Numbered from the stretch's first letter, positions 1-8,200 are shown. The stretch is 62,929 nucleotides of DNA from an uncultured Flavobacteriaceae bacterium (GCA_938009735.1 CALLIG010000060.1:1-62929); one strand, 5' to 3'. Made by a program: numbers and translations. Notes: a model not told the origin generated them from the sequence alone.

Positions 1-212
1 TAGCCAGCAAAGGAGATAATACCAGCCATAGATATAAATGAAGCAGCTGACATCCAATCTGCTGCGGTCGCCATTCCATTTGCAAGAGGAGAAACTCCAC
101 CGCCGGCAACATAAAATTCTTTTGTTGAGCCCGCTCTAGACCAAATAGCAATACCGATATAAAGGGAAAATGTGATTCCGACTAAAATATACGTCCAGGT
201 TTGAACACTCAT
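1..212 (-). CDS. Sodium:solute symporter (SSS family), N-terminal fragment
   Basis: Only the first 70 codons are inside the window; the gene runs off the left edge. The ATG is at 212-210. The visible protein starts [20 protein letters not shown], a first membrane segment, followed by the SSS-type stretch [17 protein letters not shown] and [12 protein letters not shown], typical of the acetate/proline-type sodium symporters. The gene directly upstream encodes the DUF4212 small subunit, which in many bacteria is paired with exactly this symporter subfamily. The two are 54 nt apart on the same strand and are probably co-transcribed. The substrate cannot be read from the fragment; acetate or another small carboxylate is the usual guess for this pair. 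Confidence 0.85.
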   Translation of the reverse strand, partial: MSVQTWTYILVGITFSLYIGIAIWSRAGSTKEFYVAGGGVSPLANGMATAADWMSAASFISMAGIISFAG

Positions 213-266
213 AAGTTTGGTTGTTAATTGTTGGTTGTCAGTTGATGTTTTTTTATTTGTTCTAAG

Positions 267-527
267 TTATTCGTCGTACCCGTATTTCTTATCTAGCTTG
301 TTCATCAACTGAACATAAACGAATATCAAAATCACAAAAACATAAATAGAACCTTGTTGCGCGAACCAAAACCCTAATTTGAAACCACCTATTTGAATAG
401 TGTCTAAAGCTTCTTTAAAAAGGATTCCTGCACCATAAGAAACCACAAACCATATGGTTAAAAGAATGAATAAATATCTAACATTTTCTTTCCAATAAGC
501 AGTTGCTTTTTGTTGTTTCTCACTCAT
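267..527 (-). CDS. DUF4212 family putative sodium:solute symporter small subunit
   Basis: The 86-residue protein has two predicted membrane helices (about residues 18-38 and 52-74) and the family-like features YWKENVRYLFILLTIWF near the N-terminus and FWFAQQGSIYVFVILIFVYV in the second helix. This is the pattern of the DUF4212 small subunit found next to large SSS symporters. It lies between anmK (52 nt upstream) and the symporter gene (54 nt downstream), all on the minus strand, so the permease pair may be the tail of the cell-wall recycling operon. No terminator is visible between anmK and this gene. Confidence 0.85.
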   Translation of the reverse strand: MSEKQQKATAYWKENVRYLFILLTIWFVVSYGAGILFKEALDTIQIGGFKLGFWFAQQGSIYVFVILIFVYVQLMNKLDKKYGYDE

Positions 528-579
528 AGTTTAATAATTTATCCAATAGTCTTCTAATATAACAATTTCCCCTTAATCT

Positions 580-1656
580 TTAGGCTGGCAAAAAGACCAC
601 TCCGCTTGAAGAATCTCGTTTTGCGCCTGTTACTGATTTTAGAACATTGATTTCTTTTTCCATGCGGAGCGCACCCATTAATGCGAAAACGGCAGACTCC
701 TTAAATTCAATGAGTTCTTTTTCAGGTACAACAACTTTTACACTTGAACCCAATTTATCTTCAAGGGTTTTAATAAGAAAGTCATTCAAAGCACCACCAC
801 CTGTTACAAATAGAGAACTTTCTTCTTTTGTGCTGTTTAGTTTAACCTGTTGCGCTACTTTTTCACAAACATGATGAATAGAAGTATACAATAGGTTTTC
901 AATTGAATCATCGGTTATATCTACAATTGGTGCTACTTCATCAACAAACCATTCATAACCAATTGATTTTGGGTGTGGAAGCAAATAGTATTTCAATCCG
1001 TTTAAACGATCTAGCATGTTTTGATTAATGCTACCTGAACTTGCTAATTCACCTCCTTTATCATAGTCTAAACCAATTTTTCTAGTAATATAGTTTAGAA
1101 TCATATTTGCCAGACCTATATCGTAAGCAATACGAGTTCCTTTTTGCTCAAGTGATATATTACTAATTCCACCCAAATTCAAGCAGAAATCATATTCTCC
1201 GAAAAATAAATGATCACCAATTGGCACCAAAGGCGCTCCTTGTCCTTCTAAAGCAACATCATTCGTTCTAAAATCACATATTACTTTACAACCACTTTCG
1301 TTTGCCAAATGTTGGCCAGAACCGATTTGAAAGGTAAGTCCATTTTCAGGTTGATGATGCGTTGTATGACCATGACTTGCAATAAAATCGACATCTAATT
1401 TTTTCTCAGAAACAAACTGCTTCGTTTGTTGCCCTAGCCACGTACCATATGTATTATGAAATTTTAATAGCTCATCTGCTTTTAAGTAAATAGAATCTTT
1501 CAACTCTGATTGCATATCGTCAGAGTAAGAAATGCTTTCGGTTTCTATTATTTCAAAAGACCATTTATCATCATCTTTAGTAATGTGGCAGTAGCAGAGA
1601 TCTAGACCATCTAATGATGTGCCAGACATTAAACCTACTATTTTGAATGTTTTCAT
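580..1656 (-). CDS. anmK: Anhydro-N-acetylmuramic acid kinase
   Basis: This cytoplasmic kinase cleaves the 1,6-anhydro ring of anhydro-MurNAc and phosphorylates it, giving MurNAc-6-phosphate for MurQ. The 358-residue length is close to the E. coli enzyme. The N-terminus carries the phosphate-binding signature GLMSGTSLDGLD (residues 8-19). Further on are DFIASHGHTTHHQP (about 89-102), CDFRTNDVALEGQGAPLVP (about 126-144) and LNLGGISN, all AnmK hallmarks including the catalytic Asp region. The start ATG lies 5 nt after the stop of the NagZ-like GH3 gene, so the two are translationally adjacent. In the same operon are an AmpG-like permease and a GH3 enzyme, and MurQ is nearby, which supports the assignment strongly. 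Confidence 0.96.
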   Translation of the reverse strand: MKTFKIVGLMSGTSLDGLDLCYCHITKDDDKWSFEIIETESISYSDDMQSELKDSIYLKADELLKFHNTYGTWLGQQTKQFVSEKKLDVDFIASHGHTTHHQPENGLTFQIGSGQHLANESGCKVICDFRTNDVALEGQGAPLVPIGDHLFFGEYDFCLNLGGISNISLEQKGTRIAYDIGLANMILNYITRKIGLDYDKGGELASSGSINQNMLDRLNGLKYYLLPHPKSIGYEWFVDEVAPIVDITDDSIENLLYTSIHHVCEKVAQQVKLNSTKEESSLFVTGGGALNDFLIKTLEDKLGSSVKVVVPEKELIEFKESAVFALMGALRMEKEINVLKSVTGAKRDSSSGVVFLPA

Positions 1657-1661
1657 AACTC

Positions 1662-3239
1662 TTAATTAATAGTTACAGGAAGTCTTCCTATTGCTTTAAT
1701 TTCCCCTAAAAAATGCTGTGTTGCTACATCTTGAAATTCTTTGAAATTTTGATAGACTACAACAATAGCTTTTGCATTGTCTATTTTTAAATGATTCAAT
1801 ACGAAGGGATTTCCAAAAAGGTAAAGCACTACATTTTTTGTTTTAATAAGATTATTAATGAAATCAAGTTCTTCTTGCAGTAATCCAAAATAGTCCATCG
1901 GTTTTACTTGCGGTGGTGTCAATAAAATCAAAATATCTTTTTCTTGCTCCACCTCCGATTTCATTTCTTTCAAATTGGCTAGTATCTCGCCCGGTTCAAA
2001 CCCATGAATAGAACGTTTTATAGTTAATGTGCAAAAATTAGTATTTCTAAAAAGCGCTATATTTTCATCACTTCCATGTAATAGAGTTAAGCTATTTTGT
2101 GCTAGTTTAAGATTTAGATTGGTATTTGTTTCAAGATTTTTATTTGGCTTTAAGTTTTGTGTATGTACAGGGATGGCTTTTTCTTTTAGGTTCGAAACAC
2201 GCTCAAAACTTTCTTCAATTTGCTTATCAGAGGCATTTTTTAGAACAGTATCAATACCCTCAGGAATATTTTCTGCAAAACACAATACATCGTTACCAGC
2301 ATCAAAAGCCAACCATTCTAATTCGCCTTTGGTTGGATAATCTTTTGAAACCGCGTGCATGTTTAATGCATCTGAAATTACGACGCCTTCAAAACCCATT
2401 TCATTTCTAAGAACTCCTTTAATAATATCTTTAGATATACTCGAGGAAATCTTTTGTCCGTTGGCAAGAGCCGGAACAGACAAATGACCAACCATTACCG
2501 AATCGACGCCTTCATCTATTAATTTTTGAAAGGGATATAACTCATTATCGATCAATTCTTCTTTTGATTTTTCTATTAAGGGTAGTCCTAAATGAGAATC
2601 TGTTTCTGTATCACCGTGCCCCGGGAAGTGTTTGATGCTCGTAAGAATGCCTTCGCTTTGGGTACCTCTTATAAATGCCAAAGCTTTTTCCGTTACCAGT
2701 TCTTTGTTTTCTCCGAATGATCGATAACCAATAACCGGATTATTAGGATTATTGTTAATATCAACACACGGAGCTAAATTCCAATGAATACCCGCAGCTA
2801 CACAGTCATTGGCAATACTTTTTCCAACATCATAAATCAAAGCCACCTTTTTTTGAATTGTTCCCAGCGTTATTGCATATGGGTACTGCGGTGTATTTTC
2901 GATACGCATAGCCAAGCCCCATTCTGCATCAATAGCAATTAATAAAGGATATTTCGAAATGTTTTGATATCGCTGAATTAAGCTTTTAATTGTTTGAAAA
3001 CTTTGTTCATGCTGTATAACTTCCTTTTTACCTTCGAAATTTGTAGCAGCGCTAGCACGACTATGAAAGAAACAAAGTCCGCCTACATTGTGTTCTATTA
3101 TTAGTTTTTCTAGTTGTTGTATTTCTTCTTCGGAATCATTAATAAATGCAGCAGGCATAAATAGTTGTCCCACTTTTTCTTTTAACGAAAGTGTTTTTGA
3201 CGCCTCTAAATATGTAAAATGATTATTCATTTGTAACAT
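1662..3239 (-). CDS. Glycoside hydrolase family 3, NagZ-like beta-N-acetylhexosaminidase
   Basis: This GH3 enzyme (525 residues) probably removes GlcNAc from GlcNAc-anhMurNAc or related muropeptides. The NagZ-type signature KHFPGHGDTETDSHLGLP lies at about residues 203-220; the DSH motif supplies the catalytic acid/base His (about 216), and the nucleophile is the Asp in VVISDALNM (about 290). The TIM barrel is followed by a C-terminal region of about 200 residues, longer than E. coli NagZ but usual in Bacteroidota. No signal peptide is seen, so a cytoplasmic role fits. ATG at 3239 or an in-frame ATG at 3230 could start it; both overlap the end of the permease gene, indicating translational coupling. 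The downstream neighbour is anmK. Confidence 0.9.
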   Translation of the reverse strand: MLQMNNHFTYLEASKTLSLKEKVGQLFMPAAFINDSEEEIQQLEKLIIEHNVGGLCFFHSRASAATNFEGKKEVIQHEQSFQTIKSLIQRYQNISKYPLLIAIDAEWGLAMRIENTPQYPYAITLGTIQKKVALIYDVGKSIANDCVAAGIHWNLAPCVDINNNPNNPVIGYRSFGENKELVTEKALAFIRGTQSEGILTSIKHFPGHGDTETDSHLGLPLIEKSKEELIDNELYPFQKLIDEGVDSVMVGHLSVPALANGQKISSSISKDIIKGVLRNEMGFEGVVISDALNMHAVSKDYPTKGELEWLAFDAGNDVLCFAENIPEGIDTVLKNASDKQIEESFERVSNLKEKAIPVHTQNLKPNKNLETNTNLNLKLAQNSLTLLHGSDENIALFRNTNFCTLTIKRSIHGFEPGEILANLKEMKSEVEQEKDILILLTPPQVKPMDYFGLLQEELDFINNLIKTKNVVLYLFGNPFVLNHLKIDNAKAIVVVYQNFKEFQDVATQHFLGEIKAIGRLPVTIN

Positions 3240-4497
3240 TTATTTTCTTCCCAAAGTCAGCAGGAAATTCAATATATCTTAGAAGGATGAAAGAAGGTAT
3301 TGCAGCAATTACAACCCATACAAAAAAGTAAGAGTACCCCAATTGTTCTTGAACAAAACCGCTAATAGCGCCGGCAAACATTGCTCCAAGTGCCATAAAA
3401 CCTGTTGCAATGGCATAATGAGAAGTTTTAGAATTTCCTTCAGCTACATAAAGTAGATAAATTAAAAATGCTGTAAACCCAAAACCATAACCTAACTGCT
3501 CAATCACTACTACACCCGTAATGGCAATAATACTTGTGCTTTTTGTAAATGCAAGTAATGCATAAAAAATATTAGGTATATTGAGAATTAACATCATCGG
3601 TAATAGCCACTTTTTTAATCCATCTCTAGAAATTAAAATTCCACCTAAGATTCCTCCAATTACCAACATAATTATTCCAACGGTACCATCTATTATGCCT
3701 ACTAGTTCAGTAGAAAGGTCTAGTCCACCTTCTGCTTGAGGGTCTAGCATAAAAGGTTTCACCATTTTGCCTAATTGTGATTCTCCCAAGCGAAAAGATA
3801 ATATGAAGGCAATAGTAATTCCAATATTAGATTTCTTGAAGAAAGAACTGAATACTTCGATAAAACTATTGGGCTTATCTTTTTTTACTTCTGCAGAAGA
3901 TTCATACTTCGGAGTGATTAAAAAGTTATAGAAAGTAAGTAAGAGCATCAAAAGCGCAGTAATTATAATTGTTACACTCCAAGCTTTTGAGTTATCACCG
4001 TAATACTTCTCCAGGTAACCAGCTACAACAACAATAAGACCGCTACCAGTTATTACTGCTAAACGATAAGCAGTACTGCGGATACCTACAAAAAAGGATT
4101 GTTTTTTCTCAGAAAGGCCAATCATATAATACCCATCAGTAGCGATATCATTGGTTGCGGAGGCTATAGCAGTCATTAAGAAAAAGGCCAAGGTTAATAC
4201 CAAGAATGAATTAGTTTGAACTGTAAAACCAACGCCTAAAAGAGTAGCAACAACTACTAGTTGCATGATTAAGAACCAATTACGTTTGGTGCTTTTTATA
4301 TCAACAAAAGGGCTCCATAATGGTTTTAATACCCAAGGCAACCCAAGAAGACTGGTATATAGTCCTATATCGGCGTTGCTAATTCCCAGACGTTTATACA
4401 TAATTGTAGAAAGGCCAATTACAATGATATAGGGCAAGCCTTGTGTAAAATATAATACAGGCACCCAAGCCCACGCTCTTTTGTCTTTTTGAATCAT
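3223..4497 (-). CDS. MFS transporter, AmpG-like muropeptide permease
   Basis: The 424-residue protein has about 12 hydrophobic segments and an AmpG-like N-terminus with WVPVLYFTQGLPYIIV, then LGLPWVLKPLWSPFVD and the motif ATNDIATDGYYMIGL, which is typical of AmpG and its relatives. The likely role is proton-driven uptake of GlcNAc-anhydromuramyl compounds into the cytoplasm. Its start codon directly follows the stop of the GHL10-type lipoprotein gene, and its 3' end overlaps the GH3 gene by 17 nt, so the three are tightly co-translated. The operon context (GH3, AnmK) makes peptidoglycan fragments the best substrate guess; chitooligosaccharides remain possible. Confidence 0.85.
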   Translation of the reverse strand: MIQKDKRAWAWVPVLYFTQGLPYIIVIGLSTIMYKRLGISNADIGLYTSLLGLPWVLKPLWSPFVDIKSTKRNWFLIMQLVVVATLLGVGFTVQTNSFLVLTLAFFLMTAIASATNDIATDGYYMIGLSEKKQSFFVGIRSTAYRLAVITGSGLIVVVAGYLEKYYGDNSKAWSVTIIITALLMLLLTFYNFLITPKYESSAEVKKDKPNSFIEVFSSFFKKSNIGITIAFILSFRLGESQLGKMVKPFMLDPQAEGGLDLSTELVGIIDGTVGIIMLVIGGILGGILISRDGLKKWLLPMMLILNIPNIFYALLAFTKSTSIIAITGVVVIEQLGYGFGFTAFLIYLLYVAEGNSKTSHYAIATGFMALGAMFAGAISGFVQEQLGYSYFFVWVVIAAIPSFILLRYIEFPADFGKKINVTNE

Positions 4498-6018
4498 TTA
4501 ATCTATTTGATTTAAAAGTACAATTATCGGTTTAGATTCTCTACCATAGAAATCAATAAAAGTAACTGCTATATATTTTCTTCTTCCTATTTTGTCTAAT
4601 GGAATTTGGACTTCCTCTTTATTTTGGATAGGAACCTTCGCTAGTAGCTTTTTAATAGGATAAATTTCTTTTTTGGTTTTCCCAGATGGATATATCATAG
4701 CATATCGTTCTGACTCTAAGTTGTTGAATTTTAAGCTAATATAAATAGTTGATTTGTCTTTCGTTTTTAGCTGAACATCTTTTATAGAATTCTCGGAAGT
4801 GAATTTTGAAGAAGGCGGAAGTGCAGCAGTCTTATAGTATTTTTTTTTCAAGTGTTTTAAAACATCTGCATTATTATTCATCAGACTTTTGGCACTAAAA
4901 AATGCATTGCCTTGAACTATACTTTTTTCTCGAGCATAACTGATTTGCGTCGGAAGCTCTTTCTTTTTATCCCAGGCTGTATCACTATTATTTCTGATTT
5001 TATATGGGCCGTTACCAATATATAAATTGGTGTTTTGACTGTTGTTTGACCACCAATCTACTATTTTTCGGTGTGAAGCCACAGAAAGCTCCATACTCCA
5101 GTATACTTGAGGAATAAGATAGTCGAGCCAGCCTTCCTCCATCCACAGCAAAGGATCCGCATATAAATCTTCATATGTAGTTTGTCCGGCTTTAGTATCT
5201 GAACCTCTTTCATCTGTAGATTTATTTTTCCAAACGCCAAACGGACTCACACCTAATTGTACCCATGGTTTCCTGGTTTTAATAATATCATGACTCTTTT
5301 TTATTAAAGAATCAATGTTACTGCGTCGCCAATCGCCCAAAGATTGATCTGGTTTTGCACAATTATAGTAGGAAATAGAATCTTTAAAAACTTCGTCTTT
5401 TATGGTATAAGGATAAAAATAGTCATCAAAATGGATGGCATCGATATCATAATTAGTTACAATCTCATCAATTATAGCAACCATTCTTTGTTGTACTTCT
5501 GGCAATCCTGGATCGTAATAGTACTTCTTACCATATTTCAACATCCATTCAGGGTGCGTATTGAAATCATGTGTAGCACTTAATCGTTCGGTTTTTAAAT
5601 CAAAAGTAGCGCGATAGGGGTTGAGCCATGCATGAAACTCCATACCTCTTTTATGGGTTTCAGTAATCATCCAATCTAAAATATGTTCTTTAGAAGGGTC
5701 GAATTTTCCTTCCTCACCATTTAAGAATCTTGACCATGGTGCATAATCAGATTTGTAAAAAGCGTCGCCAGCCGTTCGTATTTGAACAATCGCCGCATTG
5801 AAGTTTAGGTTTTTGTAAAAATCTAAGATTTTAAGGTAATCTGCCTTTTGTTTTTCTATTGCATCATTACCATTTTTTGGCCAATCGATATTTACAACAG
5901 TAGCTACCCAAAAACCTCGAAATTCAGTTCTGGGTTGAGGTTTAGGTTTAAAAACCGAACAAGAACTAATCGTAAGGGAGACAATAAAGAAGAATATTAT
6001 GAATTTATTCATACTCAT
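4498..6018 (-). CDS. GHL10/DUF187-type glycoside hydrolase lipoprotein
   Basis: The 506-residue protein starts with a lipoprotein signal (MNKFIIFFFIVSLTISSC, lipobox SSC) and then shows the family opening FRGFWVATVVNIDWP, the hallmark of the GHL10 (formerly DUF187) domain related to GH10/YngK. Other typical pieces are AWLNPYRA, DIDAIHFDDYFYPY and WLDYLIPQVYW. It is expected to be outer-membrane or periplasm-facing and to act on cell-wall or other glycans; the exact bond is unknown. Two starts are possible: ATG at 6018 (MSMNKF) or ATG at 6012 (MNKF). The second gives a cleaner signal peptide, and the first lies only 1 nt from a strong hairpin (6020-6055). It is the first gene of the permease-GH3-anmK run. 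Confidence 0.88.
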   Translation of the reverse strand: MSMNKFIIFFFIVSLTISSCSVFKPKPQPRTEFRGFWVATVVNIDWPKNGNDAIEKQKADYLKILDFYKNLNFNAAIVQIRTAGDAFYKSDYAPWSRFLNGEEGKFDPSKEHILDWMITETHKRGMEFHAWLNPYRATFDLKTERLSATHDFNTHPEWMLKYGKKYYYDPGLPEVQQRMVAIIDEIVTNYDIDAIHFDDYFYPYTIKDEVFKDSISYYNCAKPDQSLGDWRRSNIDSLIKKSHDIIKTRKPWVQLGVSPFGVWKNKSTDERGSDTKAGQTTYEDLYADPLLWMEEGWLDYLIPQVYWSMELSVASHRKIVDWWSNNSQNTNLYIGNGPYKIRNNSDTAWDKKKELPTQISYAREKSIVQGNAFFSAKSLMNNNADVLKHLKKKYYKTAALPPSSKFTSENSIKDVQLKTKDKSTIYISLKFNNLESERYAMIYPSGKTKKEIYPIKKLLAKVPIQNKEEVQIPLDKIGRRKYIAVTFIDFYGRESKPIIVLLNQID

Positions 6019-6019
6019 A

Positions 6020-6055
6020 AAAAAGACCTATTTAATATTAAAAATAGGTCTTTTT
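6020..6055. terminator. Perfect 14-bp hairpin, bidirectional terminator-like
   Basis: The arms AAAAAGACCTATTT (6020-6033) and AAATAGGTCTTTTT (6042-6055) pair perfectly around an 8-nt loop, with A/T tracts on both outsides. It lies between the stop of the NagB-LmbE gene (6072) and the start of the GHL10 gene (6018 or 6012). It can end the nagB transcript and could also attenuate read-through into the downstream operon. Confidence 0.85.
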
Positions 6056-6071
6056 ATTTGTGTTTATAGGC

Positions 6072-8000
6072 TTATTTAAACTTGTGACGAACAAAAGCTT
6101 CCATAGCTGCATAATCTGATAAGCCGAGGGCATTATATCTTTTAGCAGTATCTCTATTTCGCTCTTCAGCACGCATCCAAAATTCTCTAGAATCATCTCC
6201 TTGAAACATCACTCCGTCTTTTTGTGATTGGTGGCAGAAGATAGCATTTCGCTTCTTTAAAACTTGTCCTGGACTCATAGGTACGGCCATTTCTATTTCA
6301 TTGATATCCCATTCATGCCAAGCTCCGCGATATAACCACAACCAACAATCTTTCATGAAAGATTCAGATTGTAATTTTTCCATGGCTTCAAAAACAGCAT
6401 CTAAACAAACTTTATGTGTGCCATGCGGATCGGCCAAATCGCCAGCAGCAAAAACCTGATGTGGTTCTATTTGCTTAATGATATCCATCATAATTATGAT
6501 ATCAGCTTCTGATAAATTATTCTTTTTTATTGTGCCAGTTTCATAAAATGGTAAATCTAAGAAATGCACATTTGAGTCTTCTAAGCCCATATATCTTGTA
6601 GCGGCATAAGATTCTCCTCTTCTAATATTTCCTTTTAACTGTCTCACTTCAGATGAATCAAAATTACTCTCCTTTTTAGCATTAATAGAATCAATAATCA
6701 ACTGTGCTTCATCAGATGGGTGTATTCTTTTTGCTATTTCTGCATATTTTCTTGCATCAGTATCGGATACTGCAATGTTGCCTGAAGTTTGATAAACAAT
6801 ATGAACTTCGTGACCTTGTTCTACCAACCTATCAAAAGTTCCGCCCATTGAAATAACATCATCATCAGGGTGTGGACTAAATATAATTACTCGTTTTTTA
6901 GCTGGCTCTGCCCGTTCAGGTCTGCTAGAGTCTTCAGCATTCGGTTTTCCACCAGGCCAACCTGTAATTGTATGCTGTAAGCGATTGAACATTTTAATAT
7001 TTAGATCATAAGATTCTTGTAGGGTTAGCAAATCTGCCATACCATTATCATTATAGTCCTTATCCGTTAAGCTTAAAATAGTTTTTTCTGTTTTGCCACA
7101 TAGCCAAACCATTGCTTTTGCAGTTAGTTCTTCTGTCCAATCACAAGGCCTTACTAACCACGGTGTTTTATTACGAGTCAGTTCGCTACCAGCGCCAGTA
7201 TCTAAAACAAAGGTGCAGTTGCTATGATTTTGTAAATAGGTGGCCGGTACTTGCGAGGAAATCTGTCCTTCAATAGTTTCTTTTATGATGGTTGCTTTAT
7301 TCTGGCCCCAACCTAGAAGAACTATTCTTTTAGCACTCTGAAGAGTAGAAATTCCCATTGTAATTGCCTTTCTTGGTACATTGTCAATACCTAAAAAAGC
7401 AGGTGCTGCATCTACTCTTGTAATATGATCTAAAGTAATAACTCTGGTGCCAGAATTATAGTGAGATCCTGGTTCGTTAAAGCCAACATGTCCAGTTCTA
7501 CCAATACCCAAGAGTTGAAAATCAAGTCCGCCAAATCCTTTTATTTTTTTCTCATAGGATAAACAATAAGCGACCGCAGACTCGTATTCTGTTGTACCAT
7601 CAGGAATATGTATGTTTTCTGAAAGAATATCAACATGATTAAAAAGATGTTCATGCATAAAGTAAAAATAACTTTGCATGTTATCTCTTTCCATGGGCAA
7701 ATATTCATCTAGATTAAAAGTAACCACATTAGCAAAACTCAGTCCATCTTCTTGATGCATTCGAACTAGTTCTTCATAAACTCGAATAGGAGATGAACCA
7801 GTTGCCAAACCTAAAACACAATGTTTGTTTTTGGCTTGTTTCTTTTTAATTAAACCAGCTATTTCTTCAGCAACTCGAATAGATGCATCGTTCGAATTAG
7901 AAAAAATTACATTATGAATTTTCTCAAAACGAGTTTCTTCAAATTTACCTATAGGTTTATAGGTGATATCTAGGTTTGATTTTTTATCAATGGTTTCCAT
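6072..8000 (-). CDS. nagB: Glucosamine-6-phosphate deaminase (NagB-like) fused to PIG-L/LmbE deacetylase domain
   Basis: The 642-residue protein is much longer than single-domain NagB (about 266). Residues about 25-300 are the NagB fold: LGLATGSSPIRVYEELV (63-79), FNLDEYLPM with the catalytic Asp (98), and GIGRTGHVGFNEPGS (165-179) with His171 and Glu176. The usual Asp before GH (E. coli D141) is Thr169 here. Residues about 368-640 are a PIG-L/LmbE zinc deacetylase domain with SPHPDDD (375-381) and DPHGTH (524-529), so the metal site looks intact. NagB makes fructose-6-phosphate from GlcN-6-P; the second domain suggests removal of an N-acetyl group, but its substrate is inferred. Such long forms are known in Bacteroidota. 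It is divergent from the DeoR-murQ operon and preceded by a perfect palindrome. Confidence 0.9.
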   Translation of the reverse strand: METIDKKSNLDITYKPIGKFEETRFEKIHNVIFSNSNDASIRVAEEIAGLIKKKQAKNKHCVLGLATGSSPIRVYEELVRMHQEDGLSFANVVTFNLDEYLPMERDNMQSYFYFMHEHLFNHVDILSENIHIPDGTTEYESAVAYCLSYEKKIKGFGGLDFQLLGIGRTGHVGFNEPGSHYNSGTRVITLDHITRVDAAPAFLGIDNVPRKAITMGISTLQSAKRIVLLGWGQNKATIIKETIEGQISSQVPATYLQNHSNCTFVLDTGAGSELTRNKTPWLVRPCDWTEELTAKAMVWLCGKTEKTILSLTDKDYNDNGMADLLTLQESYDLNIKMFNRLQHTITGWPGGKPNAEDSSRPERAEPAKKRVIIFSPHPDDDVISMGGTFDRLVEQGHEVHIVYQTSGNIAVSDTDARKYAEIAKRIHPSDEAQLIIDSINAKKESNFDSSEVRQLKGNIRRGESYAATRYMGLEDSNVHFLDLPFYETGTIKKNNLSEADIIIMMDIIKQIEPHQVFAAGDLADPHGTHKVCLDAVFEAMEKLQSESFMKDCWLWLYRGAWHEWDINEIEMAVPMSPGQVLKKRNAIFCHQSQKDGVMFQGDDSREFWMRAEERNRDTAKRYNALGLSDYAAMEAFVRHKFK

Positions 8001-8020
8001 ATTCCGATTCTATGTAAAAA

Positions 8021-8036
8021 GTGTGTTCGAACACAC
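8021..8036. promoter_or_regulatory. Perfect 16-bp palindrome, candidate operator of nagB
   Basis: GTGTGTTCGAACACAC is a perfect palindrome without a loop. It lies 20 nt upstream of the nagB ATG and just downstream of a -7 element on the same strand (8053-8046), the classical position for a repressor site. A 13/16 match lies upstream of pfkA at 43111-43126. The binding protein is not known; the adjacent DeoR regulator is one candidate. Confidence 0.7.
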
Positions 8037-8045
8037 AGTTAAATA

Positions 8046-8053
8046 CAAATGTA
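8046..8053 (-). promoter_or_regulatory. -7 promoter element of nagB (TACATTTG)
   Basis: Read on the minus strand this is TACATTTG, matching the Bacteroidota -7 consensus TAnnTTTG. Transcription would start a few bases downstream, near 8040, giving a leader of about 40 nt that contains the palindrome. No -33 TTG is found at the usual 17-23 nt distance, so the match is only partial. Confidence 0.5.
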
Positions 8054-8069
8054 AAAAATAATTCGACAA

Positions 8070-8160
8070 TTTGCTGTTTCATCCAATTATTTTTGCTGTT
8101 TATTGCATTTTTTATGGATTTAGTCTAATTTTTTATCTAAAATGCGGCTAAAAGCAGCAT
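8070..8160. promoter_or_regulatory. Repeated TGCTG boxes in the nagB/deoR divergent region
   Basis: TTTGCTGTTT occurs twice in direct orientation (8070-8079 and 8092-8101), 22 bp apart, i.e. about two helical turns. A third, imperfect palindrome (8142-8160: ATGCGGCT, AAA, AGCAGCAT) contains the same core on the other strand and abuts the deoR -7 element. DeoR-family proteins often bind several short repeats near their own promoter, so these are candidate autoregulatory sites. Confidence 0.4.
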
Positions 8161-8174
8161 ATTATTTATTTTAT

Positions 8175-8182
8175 TACCTTTG
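8175..8182 (+). promoter_or_regulatory. -7 promoter element of the deoR-murQ operon (TACCTTTG)
   Basis: TACCTTTG matches TAnnTTTG exactly and lies 18 nt before the ATG at 8201, which predicts a short leader of about 14 nt. No clear -33 element is seen at the expected spacing. Confidence 0.6.
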
Positions 8183-8200
8183 TAACTTCAATAAAAATTG

